Source: Leucobacter luti
GTDB lineage: Bacteria > Actinomycetota > Actinomycetes > Actinomycetales > Microbacteriaceae
Assembly (NCBI RefSeq): GCF_019464495.1
Contig: NZ_CP080492.1
Span: 3,162,001-3,226,000, forward strand
Reading direction: 5' to 3'
DNA: 64,000 nucleotides
This document shows positions 52,321 to 60,717 of this stretch, in pieces. Position 1 is the first letter of the stretch, and each line of letters begins with the position of its first letter. The position numbers and the translations under genes are program-made. The notes under the pieces were generated by a model that saw nothing but the letters and a program-made list of their open reading frames with translations, was not told the origin of the DNA and did no database searches.

Positions 52321-53295
52321 ATGACCGCAACTCCCGACCGCATCGTCGATATCGCTATCGGATTCATGGGGGCCAAGCAGCTCGCAGCAGCAAGCCGGAT
52401 CGGCCTGTTCGCCGCGCTTGCGGGCGGACCGCAGACGGCCGCCGAGCTCGCGGCCAAGACCGCACACGCAGAGCGCCAGGTGCGCACCCTTGCCGACGCA
52501 ATGAACGCGCTTGGCTTGCTGGAGCGCGAAGCAGGCCGCTACTCGCTCGCCGCGGACTCCGCGAAGTACCTCGCCGGCACCGGCGACATCGACCTGACCC
52601 CGTTCCTTTCCTTCCTCGGCGATATTAGCTACCGCCAGTGGCTCGGCTACGACCACACCGTCGACTCCGACGCGGCCGGCACACTCGAACTCGACGAGGC
52701 CGGCTGGGCGGATTTCATGGCCGGTGTCATGACCTACAATGCACTGCACGCAGAGCAGTTCGGGGCCGCATTCGACTTCTCAGGATTCCGCAACGCCCTC
52801 GATTTCGGGGGTCTTGCCGCTGGCTTCTCGCTCGCTGCGATGCAGCAGAATGACGAGCTCACCACGCGCTTCGTCTACGCGCCAGGCTTCGCAGACTCGA
52901 TCGCGGAGGCAGCCTCGGCCGCCGGGCTCGCGGACCGCGTGAGCGTCGAAGAGGGAGACACTGAATCCACCGCGCCGGGCGGGGAGCACGACCTTGTCTT
53001 GCTGACTCACGTGCTGCACCGCTTCGATGCGGAGCAGAATCGCGCCATTCTTTCCGCCTCGCGGGGAGCCGCTGCTCCCGGCGCCACCCTGATGCTGCTT
53101 GATTTCTTCCTCGATCAGGACGGCACGCAGCGCGCAATTGACGCGCTGCACGCCGGTGAATACTTCAATATCGACGGCACTGTGGTGTACCCGATTGAAG
53201 AGGTCGAGGGCTGGCTTGCGGAGACTGGCTGGGCGGTTGATCGCCTCGTCGAGCTGCCCGGCAGCCCGCGTGTGCTCGTTGCCACCGCAGTGTAA
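52321..53295 (+). CDS. O-methyltransferase homologue with degraded SAM-binding site
   Basis: A 324-residue relative of the hydroxyindole/small-molecule O-methyltransferases. The N-terminal dimerisation winged helix (about 15-95, QTAAELAAKT, LERAGRYSLA-like) and the late VLHRFDAEQNRAIL with the catalytic-type His are present. The SAM loop, normally DVGGGxG, reads DFGGLAAG, and the acidic ribose-binding strand (normally LDLP) reads FVYAPGF. Methyl transfer is therefore doubtful. It heads a three-gene plus-strand unit with two phosphotriesterase homologues. It could be a scaffold, a ligand-binding protein, or an enzyme using another chemistry. Confidence 0.78.
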   Translation: MTATPDRIVDIAIGFMGAKQLAAASRIGLFAALAGGPQTAAELAAKTAHAERQVRTLADAMNALGLLEREAGRYSLAADSAKYLAGTGDIDLTPFLSFLGDISYRQWLGYDHTVDSDAAGTLELDEAGWADFMAGVMTYNALHAEQFGAAFDFSGFRNALDFGGLAAGFSLAAMQQNDELTTRFVYAPGFADSIAEAASAAGLADRVSVEEGDTESTAPGGEHDLVLLTHVLHRFDAEQNRAILSASRGAAAPGATLMLLDFFLDQDGTQRAIDALHAGEYFNIDGTVVYPIEEVEGWLAETGWAVDRLVELPGSPRVLVATAV

Positions 53296-53336
53296 CTGCG
53301 ACACGCGAGTCGAGCGGTCGAGGAGGGGTGGAGCGA

Positions 53337-54371
53337 GTGAGTGAGCGCGCGTCGGTGATCGAGACGGTGACCGGACCCCTCCCAGTCACCGCGGCGGGGC
53401 CGGTACTTGCGGCGGAGGTGCTGCTGCAGGCGGCACCTCCGCTCGCCGGGAACACTGGGCGGCCAGCGAGCGAGGTCGCGTTCGCGCGCGAGCCGGTCGC
53501 GATTGGCAACCTGGGCCGTCTCCTGCTCGGAGCGCCCAACCGTGATGATCGCACGCTCGCCGAGGCGGACGCTGCTCACGCCTTGGGGGTCTACGCCGCC
53601 GCGGTGCACGCGTCATCTGAATCTGGTCCGCACGCTGAGAGTGCCGCGCAGCGCGCGCAACCGGTGGTCGTGGTGCTCGATGCCGCGACCGTGGAGGCGC
53701 AAGATCCCACTCGCACCTCTGCAGCACTGCGGCGCCTGAGCGCTGCCTCCGGCGTCGCGATTGTGCGCCGGACTGCGATCCGAGTAAGTGCCACCCCAGC
53801 CGACTTCAGGGCCGCAGCCCGGGCGGCAAGACTCGCAGGCGAGGGCCTCATGCTCTCGCCTGGAGCGGAGCTCGCGGAGGCCGCAGCAGCCGTGGCGCGA
53901 TTGGAGGCCGAGGGCCTTCCCGGAAAACGCATCACGCTGACGGGGGCCCAGCGACTCATCGGCAGGCGCCGCGAGGGGGCACCCAACGCGGGCTTCGGCA
54001 CGGGAGACGGCGCAGGCGTGGATCCGGATCGACTTGAGGGGCTGATCGCCCTGGCACAGAGCTCGGGGATCACGCTCTGCTTTGACGAGCTCGGCCGGAT
54101 ACCGACGGTGCGCACGGTGGTCTCCGACCACGATATTGCCGTCGCGATCCTCCGCTGTGCTGCGCGTGGCCTCGGCGAGCATGTCACGCTCAGCTGCGGC
54201 ATCCGCGCAAAACACCAGCTCACTGCCTTTGGGGGTAATGGACTCGAGTTCATCACTCAGCAGTTCCTGCCGTACCTTGGCATGCTCGGCGCCGACGCCG
54301 CGCTGCGCGCCGCAATCGGTGGGGAGACGGCGCTGCGCTTTCTGCAGCGCAGTGAAGGGAAGGCAGTATGA
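53337..54371 (+). CDS. Phosphotriesterase-family pseudoenzyme (metal ligands lost)
   Basis: A 344-residue protein that aligns along its length with phosphotriesterase-like lactonases: IETVTGPLPVTAAGPVLAAE matches the usual start, and FGGNGLEFITQQFLPYLGML the usual end. Every expected ligand is replaced: HxH reads AAEVLL, the third His GLMLSPG, the fourth ITLTGAQ, the Asp strand LSCGIRAK. No catalysis by the normal mechanism is possible. GTG at 53337 is preferred (AGGAGG ten bases upstream); a GTG at 53328 is too close to it. It overlaps the intact homologue by four bases (ATGA), suggesting a partner subunit. Confidence 0.8.
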   Translation: MSERASVIETVTGPLPVTAAGPVLAAEVLLQAAPPLAGNTGRPASEVAFAREPVAIGNLGRLLLGAPNRDDRTLAEADAAHALGVYAAAVHASSESGPHAESAAQRAQPVVVVLDAATVEAQDPTRTSAALRRLSAASGVAIVRRTAIRVSATPADFRAAARAARLAGEGLMLSPGAELAEAAAAVARLEAEGLPGKRITLTGAQRLIGRRREGAPNAGFGTGDGAGVDPDRLEGLIALAQSSGITLCFDELGRIPTVRTVVSDHDIAVAILRCAARGLGEHVTLSCGIRAKHQLTAFGGNGLEFITQQFLPYLGMLGADAALRAAIGGETALRFLQRSEGKAV

Positions 54372-55497
54372 CGGTACGGGATGAGCGTGTGGAGCAGGGC
54401 GGGCGTGCGGTGGCGATCCCGCTCGATGAGATCGATATTCCGGATCGCACCGGCGCCGTGCAGACGGTCTGTGGCACGGTGCGGCCTGAAGATCTCGGCA
54501 CGACTCTCATGCACGAGCACGTGTTCCTCGACATTCGCAGGCCGGCCCACTCACCGAACCCGCGCCGGGGCGAGTGGGACCCTCCTGCGCAGGAACCGCT
54601 CAGCCTCACAACGCTCGCGGCAGTGCGGCGGGGAGGCCCAGCGCGGAGAACGACATTCTTGGTGACGAGGCCGTGCTGCTGGACGAGGTGGGGGACTTTG
54701 TGCGGCAGGGCGGCGGCACGATCGTCGAAGTCACGCCGAGCGGCGTGGGGCGCGACGCCGCCGCGCTCGCGAGACTCAGTCGTGCTTCCGGGCTGCGCAT
54801 CGTGATGGGGAGTGGGTGGTACCAGAAAGACCTGCACCCGCTGGGTTTCGCTGAGCGCTCGATCGAAGAACTCACCGCACAGATCGTCACCGATCTTGTT
54901 GTGGGGGTCGACGGCACCGGGATTCGGGCCGGAATTATCGGAGAGGTTGGGGCTGAGGGGGATCCGGTCCACCCGGAGGAGATGCGCAGTGTGCGTGCCG
55001 CCGGACGTGCTGCGGCGCTCACCGGAGCTCCGATCACGCTGCACATGGGCGGCTTCGGGGAGGAGAAGCTGCGCGTGCTCGATGCGCTCGAAGCAGAGGG
55101 GGCTGATCCTGCAGGTGTGGTGTTCGGTCATGCTGGCACGATCGCGGATGATATGTCATTGGCCAGGCGGTTGCTGGCGCGCGGGGTCTCTGTTGAAGCC
55201 GATTTCTTAGGCACAACCGGAAGCCCGTGGGGCACACTGTTCCCGTTCACCGACCGCGAGGTGGCGCGTGGTTTCGCTGAGCTGGTTGCGGACGGCTGGG
55301 GTGAGCAGCTCGTCCTCGGGGGAGATGTGTGCCAGCGTGTGCAGCTGCGGCGCTGGGGCGGGCACGGCTACGGCTATATTGTCGATCACTTCCTGCCGAC
55401 GCTCGCTGAGTTTGGAGTCAGCGCAGCGGAGCTGGATCAGATCATGATCCACACCCCGGCGCGGATCCTCGCGTTTAGAGCTCCGGGCCGACGCTAA
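54368..55497 (+). pseudogene. Phosphotriesterase-like lactonase/hydrolase, frameshifted
   Basis: Binuclear-metal hydrolase with all ligands visible: LMHEHVFLD, Glu bridge in GIIGEVGAEG, His in ITLHMGG and VFGHAGT, Asp in LGGDVCQR, and the ending PARILAF. The frame from ATG 54368 is lost after LTTLAAVRR; similarity resumes one frame over at AENDILGDEAVLLDE. A fifth G in the GGGG run at 54630-54633 would give a continuous 376-residue protein of normal length (VRRGRPSAENDI). Either a real mutation or a homopolymer error. Family members hydrolyse lactones or phosphotriesters. Translationally coupled to the pseudoenzyme. Confidence 0.85.
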
Positions 55498-55579
55498 CGC
55501 GCAGAGCACTCCAGATGATCCGTGTGATCCGACAGTGGTGTGTTGGGTGGGCGGTGGGGCGCCGTGTGGGCAGTGGAAG

Positions 55580-56176
55580 TTAGTGTGCGCTGCGCAGTCG
55601 GGCGATAAAGTCGGTGACCTGCGCATCGAGCACATCGGCGTTCAAGTGATCGGGGCTTACTACTCGCACCACAGTTGCGCCGATATTGAGCATGATGATC
55701 TCGTCGACGAGCTGGTCGTCAGGGGTACTCGTGAGGATATCGCCGTCGGCCCTGCCCTCTGCGAGATACTGCCGGTAGCCGGCCTTCCAAGTGTCGAGGT
55801 GCTCGTCGTAGCCGCCGTGGAGCTCTGTGCTGAACGCGCAACGCTCCCAGAACGAAAGCAGCACGCGCGCCGCAGTAGCGTCTTCCTGCTCGATCGGCAG
55901 GGTGAAGCGCATGAACATTTCCAGCGCTTCGATCCCACGCTTGCCAGCGGTGTGGTTGGCCAGGCGCTCGCCCAGGCTGTTGAGTGAGCGCTCGTACGCA
56001 CCCTTGATGATCTGGTCCTTGCCGGAGAAGTAGTGCTTGAGCGCGCCGTTGGCGAAGCCAGCGCGAGCAGCGATTTCGCGCATCGTTGCGGCCTCGATGC
56101 CTCCCTCAACGATCAGCTGCCAGGTGACATCGACGACTTCTTTGCGTCGCTGATCATGATCTATGACTTTGGGCAT
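55580..56176 (-). CDS. TetR-family regulator, probable controller of the 47-56 kb regulon
   Basis: A 198-residue TetR/BetI-type repressor: HTH over residues about 8-55 (VIDHDQRRKEVVDVTWQLIV, then IAARAGFANGALKHYFSGKD), helical effector domain. The start at 56176 (MPKVIDHD) matches the start of the related TetR at 60 kb (MPKIVDHDERR). Divergent from the GMC oxidoreductase with a TAGA-type motif between, so it is probably autoregulated; the same motif at neighbouring promoters makes it the leading candidate regulator of the block. Confidence 0.88.
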   Translation of the reverse strand: MPKVIDHDQRRKEVVDVTWQLIVEGGIEAATMREIAARAGFANGALKHYFSGKDQIIKGAYERSLNSLGERLANHTAGKRGIEALEMFMRFTLPIEQEDATAARVLLSFWERCAFSTELHGGYDEHLDTWKAGYRQYLAEGRADGDILTSTPDDQLVDEIIMLNIGATVVRVVSPDHLNADVLDAQVTDFIARLRSAH

Positions 56177-56199
56177 CGCACGTCCTTGGGGCCGGAAAT

Positions 56200-56225
56200 C
56201 TATTATCCTCCATTGTAGACGAAAA
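56200..56225. promoter_or_regulatory. TAGA-type operator candidate, TetR/GMC oxidoreductase promoter
   Basis: CTATTATCCT - CCATTG - TAGACGAAAA; GTAGACGAAA is shared exactly with 31911-31920. It lies 24 bases before the TetR start, consistent with autoregulation. The left arm is weak. Confidence 0.5.
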
Positions 56226-56389
56226 ACTCTGGCCCGGTCCAATGGTGCGTGTGAAGCGCGCCCTTGACCGCCGCCGCAGTGCATTTGACTCTCCGAGCAG
56301 AACTCTTGCGAGCGGTGGCCAGGCGCGGGGCGACATGGCAACCTCAGAGTGGAAACGCGTGCGACGGCGCCGCGTCGGAGAGGAGTCCA

Positions 56390-58048
56390 ATGTCGGATCA
56401 GTCGAGCACTCAGCCGCGACCCGAGAGCGTGATTGTGATCGGGGCAGGATCCGCGGGATCAGTCGTAGCACGCCGCCTCGCAGACGCGGGCGTGACGGTC
56501 ACCATCCTCGAAGCGGGTGGTGAAGACACGAACCCCGCGATCCATGACCTCAGCCGTATGGGCGAGCTGTGGCACAGCGCAGATGACTGGGACTACTTCA
56601 CCACGCCGCAGCCGGGAGCCGCTGGCCGCCGTTTGCACCTGCCGCGGGGCAAAGTGCTCGGCGGATCGCACGCGCTGAACGCGATGATCTGGGTGCGTTG
56701 CTCCCCGAAAGACTTCGACCATTGGGCCAGCCTGGGTAACGATGGCTGGGCCTGGGAGGACGTGCTCCCCGTATACCGCGAATTGGAGCGCTACTCCGGA
56801 GGCGCTTCTGCGCTGCGCGGCGGCGACGGACTGCTCGATGTCAGCGACGACTATGCGCTTTCGCCGATCCAGCAGTCGATTCTTGACGCCGGCGTGCAGG
56901 AGGGGCTCGAGCACAACGCCGATTACAACGGCGAGGTGCTCGACGGGATCTCGCAGCAGCAGATTACAGTGCGTGATGGGGAGCGGCTGAGCACCTACCG
57001 CGCGTATCTCAAACCGGTACGGGATCGGGTCACCGTCGAGACCGGCTGCCGGGTGGAGGAGCTGATCTTCGCGAATGCGGATCCCGGTGATCTCGCTGAT
57101 GCAGACAGTGCCGGTGATCCCGCTGATGCAGGCGGTGCCGATGGTGCCGCGTCTGACACCGGTGCCGCAGCTGGCACGCCCCGCGTGATCGGCGTGCGAG
57201 TCACGCAGGACGGTGCGACCCGCGAGCTGTTCGCCGACGAGATAGTGCTCGCCGCAGGGGCGATCGACTCACCGAGGGTGCTGCTGCGCTCCGGGATCGG
57301 ACCGGCCGAAGAGCTGCGGGCGGTGGGGATCGAATCTCGGGTTCATCTCCCCGGCGTCGGGAAGAACCTCCACGACCACCTGCTCGCCCCGGTGATCTTT
57401 GCGACAGAGAAGCCGGTCGGTCCGCCACAGTCCGGTGTTTCGGTGACGCAGACACACCTGTTCTGGAAGAGTCGCCCTGAGCTGGACCGCCCGGATACGC
57501 AGCCCATCAACTTCTCGGTGCCGATGTATGGGGACACGCTTGAGCCGCGCGGCGACGATGGCTTCTCGTTCCTCGCAGGCCTCGTAACGCCACGGGCGCG
57601 CGGCGAGATCACGCTATCGGGCCCGGGGGTCGACGATCCGATCCAGATCGATCTTGACGCGCTCGGGCACGATGACGATGTCGCGTCACTTGTGGCTTCG
57701 GTGCGGCAGTGCCGCAGCATTGGGCGGCAGGCCGCGCTCGCTGCGAGCCCGGCTGACGGCGGCTGGGGTGCGACTGAGGTGTACCCCGGCCCAGAAGTGG
57801 GCGACGGCGACGATCCGGTCGACTATGTCCGATCCACGGTCGCGACCTACCACCACCAGGTTGGTACCTGCAAGATGGGGGTGGATGAGCTCGCGGTGGT
57901 CTCACCGCGGCTCGCAGTTCACGGCGTTGACGGCTTGCGGGTGATCGATGCCTCGATCATGCCGCGTGTGACCACTGGAAACACGAACGCGCCCTCCGTG
58001 CTCATCGGCGAGCTCGGCGCACGATTCGTGCTTGCGGGGGAGCGCTAA
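56390..58048 (+). CDS. GMC-family FAD oxidoreductase (choline dehydrogenase-like)
   Basis: A 552-residue flavoprotein: dinucleotide motif VIVIGAGSAGSVVARRLAD, signatures RGKVLGGSHALNAMIWVR and AAGAIDSPRVLLRSGIG, catalytic His in ATYHHQVGTCKMG and Asn in TTGNTNAPSVL. It oxidises an alcohol with FAD. GAGGAG precedes the ATG at 56390. Residues about 230-265 form an Asp/Ala/Gly-rich insertion made of 9-residue repeats in the FAD domain. Its stop overlaps that of the convergent CPBP gene. It fits an alcohol oxidation step in the same regulon. Confidence 0.93.
   Translation: MSDQSSTQPRPESVIVIGAGSAGSVVARRLADAGVTVTILEAGGEDTNPAIHDLSRMGELWHSADDWDYFTTPQPGAAGRRLHLPRGKVLGGSHALNAMIWVRCSPKDFDHWASLGNDGWAWEDVLPVYRELERYSGGASALRGGDGLLDVSDDYALSPIQQSILDAGVQEGLEHNADYNGEVLDGISQQQITVRDGERLSTYRAYLKPVRDRVTVETGCRVEELIFANADPGDLADADSAGDPADAGGADGAASDTGAAAGTPRVIGVRVTQDGATRELFADEIVLAAGAIDSPRVLLRSGIGPAEELRAVGIESRVHLPGVGKNLHDHLLAPVIFATEKPVGPPQSGVSVTQTHLFWKSRPELDRPDTQPINFSVPMYGDTLEPRGDDGFSFLAGLVTPRARGEITLSGPGVDDPIQIDLDALGHDDDVASLVASVRQCRSIGRQAALAASPADGGWGATEVYPGPEVGDGDDPVDYVRSTVATYHHQVGTCKMGVDELAVVSPRLAVHGVDGLRVIDASIMPRVTTGNTNAPSVLIGELGARFVLAGER
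57084..57137 (+). repeat. 27-base tandem repeat in the GMC oxidoreductase gene
   Basis: Two adjacent 27-base units differ at three positions and encode GDLADADSA and GDPADAGGA. A third, more degenerate unit (DGAASDTGA) follows. In frame. Confidence 0.85.
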
Positions 58049-58866
58049 GCTCGCGCGTCGACTCGGCCGGTGAAGTCAACGGCCGAGTCGACGCGACCGC
58101 GGATGAAAATCAGCAGGATGAGGCCCGCGGCGATGACCACAATGTTGCCGAGCGCTGCGATCTCCGAGAGAGAACCGGCTGCCGGGTACTCGCTCTGCAG
58201 GAAGATCGACGGATCGGTGGTTGCGTGCAGCAGGATCGGCCAGATCAGGTTGCCGGTTACGCGGAGTGCCAGGTACATGCAGAGCCCGAAGGCGAAGGTG
58301 TACCCCACCTGGAACAGCGTGGTATTGATGCCCTGCCCGTCGAGCACGTTGCCCGCGTGCATCACGGCGAACAGTGCTGCTGAGACGAGCGCCACGGAGA
58401 TCTCGCGGTAGCCGGCCCTGCGCATGAGGTTCACAACGAAGCCGCGCGTGAGGACCTCCTCTGCGAAGCCGATAAGCAGGCCGGTCGCGAGCCAAGCGAG
58501 GACCATGCTGGAGCCGGCCGTGTGGTAATCAATGGTGGCGAAGCGGAGCACGTTGAATACGACGACCACGGCGACGGCGACCCACATCCACCATGAGCCG
58601 TGAATGGGCTGCCGAGCGAAGAGTTCGCGCAACCAGCCCAGTGATAGGGCGAAGGCGATGAGCAGCGCGCAGCCGATCAGGATCGGCAGCCCTGTCACGA
58701 CAAGCACTTTCAGTGCCGGGTCAGTAATCCCTGGCACGATGGGGCCGACGAGCAGTCCACCCGCTTGGTATAGCACGTAGTAGCCCACCACGAGCGCGAG
58801 TGCGCGCCACCACCCGCCGCGGTTCCAGAATCGGTGCCATCCGGACGGTGCGTCGTGCTCGGCCAT
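58045..58866 (-). CDS. CPBP-family intramembrane metalloprotease
   Basis: A 273-residue protein with about eight membrane helices and the CPBP (Abi/CAAX-like) motifs GFAEEVLTRGF, ALFAVMHAGN and LLHATTDPS, giving the Glu-Glu/His/His metal site. Family members process prenylated or bacteriocin-type peptides, or are of unknown role in bacteria. It converges on the GMC gene with overlapping stop codons and does not belong to that regulon in any obvious way. Confidence 0.9.
   Translation of the reverse strand: MAEHDAPSGWHRFWNRGGWWRALALVVGYYVLYQAGGLLVGPIVPGITDPALKVLVVTGLPILIGCALLIAFALSLGWLRELFARQPIHGSWWMWVAVAVVVVFNVLRFATIDYHTAGSSMVLAWLATGLLIGFAEEVLTRGFVVNLMRRAGYREISVALVSAALFAVMHAGNVLDGQGINTTLFQVGYTFAFGLCMYLALRVTGNLIWPILLHATTDPSIFLQSEYPAAGSLSEIAALGNIVVIAAGLILLIFIRGRVDSAVDFTGRVDARA
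58054..58095. terminator. Terminator hairpin inside the 3' end of the CPBP gene
   Basis: Perfect 15-base stem CGCGTCGACTCGGCC / GGCCGAGTCGACGCG with a 12-base loop, 5 bases after the GMC stop. It also encodes the last residues of the convergent CPBP protein (RVDSAVDFTGRVDA). Confidence 0.8.
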
Positions 58867-58910
58867 GTCGTTCCCCCTTGTGCTCGCGCGTGTAGCGGCA
58901 GGGGAACAAT

Positions 58911-59987
58911 CTATTCGGTGAGGTGCGGCGAGCTCAAGCTCTGGTCCCCGTGTTGCGCCACGGTGCGGAACCCAGCGTTGCCCATCGTCGAGTCACGGGA
59001 ATTCCGGGAGCGGGCGGAATTGCGATATCGATTGCAGTACGACGGATGGCACAGATAGCTGCCGCCACGGAGTACCCGCTCGTGCGTGAGCGCGGGGCCT
59101 CGGGGGTTGTGCGCCGCGTGCTGTTCGTAGGCGCAGGCGTCATATCCGTCCGCGCACCATTCCCAGACGTTGCCGACAGTCTGCCAGAGACCGAAACCAT
59201 TTGGCGCGTAGCTGCGCACGGGCGCAGTGCCGAGCCACCCGTCGCCCGCGGTGTTGTGAGCTGGAAAGCTGCCTTGCCACACGTTGGCGCGCCACACGCC
59301 ATCGCTGCCATCGATCGGCTCGTTGCCCCACGGGTAGCATGCCTCGGAGATCCCGCCACGGGAAGCTCGCTCCCACTCGGCCTCTGTGGGCAGCCGTCTG
59401 CCTGCCCATTCGCAGTAGGCCTGTGCGTCGTCCCAGCTGACATGAACCACAGGGTGATCGCCGTTCCCGGCGGACGCGGTGCCCCGTCCCATGCCACCTG
59501 GCGCGCGCCAGCTGGCCCTCCGGACGCCGATCCACCATGGCGTGCCCTGGATCGGCCCGGTGACGTCCGCGGTTGGTGCGTCGACGAGTAAGTGGAAAAC
59601 TGCGGATACTCCGAGTCGCTCCGCATCGGTCACAAATCCTGTTGCCGTGACGAAGCGCTCGAACTGCGCCACCGTTACAGGGGTCGCGTCGATGGTGAAG
59701 GCGTCGAGCGACACTTCGTGTACTGGCAGTTCACCGTCGGCTGCAAGCCCGTCGCCCGTCGCGTCTCCCATCGTGAAGCTCCCGGCGGGAATCGCGCACT
59801 GTTCCATCGTGTGGCGACCGAGTGCGGTGGTCGTGAATGCGTGCTGAGTCGCCCCGCTCACAGCTGAGGTTCCCGCCCGGTGCAGCTCGAGTCGAGTTGG
59901 TTCGTTGGCGTCTCCCGGAGCCACCGTGCGTGCTGGAGCGCAGCACGGAGAAGTTTCGGCGTTGAGTGCGTGCCGATCCTGACTCAC
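58911..59987 (-). CDS. Formylglycine-generating enzyme (sulfatase-activating)
   Basis: A 358-residue FGE/SUMF1-family protein, which converts the active-site Cys of type I sulfatases to formylglycine. The copper-binding cysteine pair is intact: GGSYLCHPSYCNRYRNSARS with C313 and C318, and GNVWEWCADGYD, GNAGFRTVA are typical. The GTG at 59987 is chosen because GGAG sits five bases upstream and GTGA overlaps the TetR stop; it adds an N-terminal CCAPAR motif at about 15-20. An ATG at 59807 (MEQCAIPAGSFTMG) starts the core domain but lacks a ribosome site. No sulfatase lies in the window. Confidence 0.92.
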   Translation of the reverse strand: MSQDRHALNAETSPCCAPARTVAPGDANEPTRLELHRAGTSAVSGATQHAFTTTALGRHTMEQCAIPAGSFTMGDATGDGLAADGELPVHEVSLDAFTIDATPVTVAQFERFVTATGFVTDAERLGVSAVFHLLVDAPTADVTGPIQGTPWWIGVRRASWRAPGGMGRGTASAGNGDHPVVHVSWDDAQAYCEWAGRRLPTEAEWERASRGGISEACYPWGNEPIDGSDGVWRANVWQGSFPAHNTAGDGWLGTAPVRSYAPNGFGLWQTVGNVWEWCADGYDACAYEQHAAHNPRGPALTHERVLRGGSYLCHPSYCNRYRNSARSRNSRDSTMGNAGFRTVAQHGDQSLSSPHLTE

Positions 59988-60592
59988 AGTGACTCCGGAA
60001 TCGGGGCTCGAAAGCTCCGGATGAGCGCGTCGAGACTCGCGTCGAGCTTTGCGTTCGTTGCTGCCTCTGGCACCAGCACTGCGAGCATTTGCCATCCAGC
60101 GTTTCGAGCCGAGACCTCCTCGACAGCAACTTCAATGTTGACGTGGGCGGCGAGCTCACCGTCTTCCATCGCCTCAGTAAGGAACCGGCGGATGAACTGC
60201 CGGCGACGCATGATGTTCTCGTGGTGGATTTCCCAGAGGCCCTGATCCTGAGCTGCGCGATCCCAAAACGAGAGCACGATGCGCGATTTGTTGATGCCCA
60301 CATCGCTGTAGGGCAGGAGTACGCGAGACATGCGGCGCAGTGCATCGAGGCCGCGCACTCCTTCGATTTCCTGCAGCGTGCGATCGTGGGAGCTGTTGAA
60401 GACTTGGAGGAATGCTGCGGTCAGTAGCGCCTGTTTGTCCGGGAAATAGCGTGCAATCGCACCGTGCGCATATCCGGCCTCCGCGGCGATTTCACGCATC
60501 GTCACGCGGTCGAAGCCATCGCGGATGATGATCTGGGTGACCGCTTCGACAATGTGTGCGCGGCGTTCGTCGTGATCCACGATCTTAGGCAT
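59984..60592 (-). CDS. TetR-family regulator of the FGE/ABC locus
   Basis: A 202-residue TetR/BetI-type protein: VDHDERRAHIVEAVTQIIIR and IAAEAGYAHGAIARYFPDKQ form the HTH. It resembles the TetR at 55.6 kb from the first residue. The ATG at 60592 has AAAGGA at six bases; the ATG at 60598 is too close. It is cotranscribed and coupled (GTGA) with the FGE gene and divergent from the ABC importer across a large palindrome, its probable operator. Confidence 0.9.
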   Translation of the reverse strand: MPKIVDHDERRAHIVEAVTQIIIRDGFDRVTMREIAAEAGYAHGAIARYFPDKQALLTAAFLQVFNSSHDRTLQEIEGVRGLDALRRMSRVLLPYSDVGINKSRIVLSFWDRAAQDQGLWEIHHENIMRRRQFIRRFLTEAMEDGELAAHVNIEVAVEEVSARNAGWQMLAVLVPEAATNAKLDASLDALIRSFRAPIPESL

Positions 60593-60662
60593 CTGCATTC
60601 CTTTCCACGGCTTTGATCCTAGGGGTCTGAGCGGCTGTGGTCGCGAACCTCATTCTATTCGT

Positions 60663-60674
60663 CACCAAGCGGTG
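60663..60674. promoter_or_regulatory. Operator candidate 1 of the FGE/ABC divergent promoter
   Basis: Perfect palindrome CACCAAGCGGTG followed by ATTAATC. The same CACC-A-CGG core occurs 61 bases downstream. Confidence 0.6.
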
Positions 60675-60717
60675 ATTAATCGTTATCTCGCCGTTACCGA
60701 AAGCTGAAGCGCTCCAG

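Noticed and set aside
59808..59986. Treating the FGE as starting only at ATG 59807
   Set aside because: The GTG at 59987 has a good ribosome site and a GTGA overlap with the TetR stop, and adds a cysteine-rich CCAPAR motif in frame.
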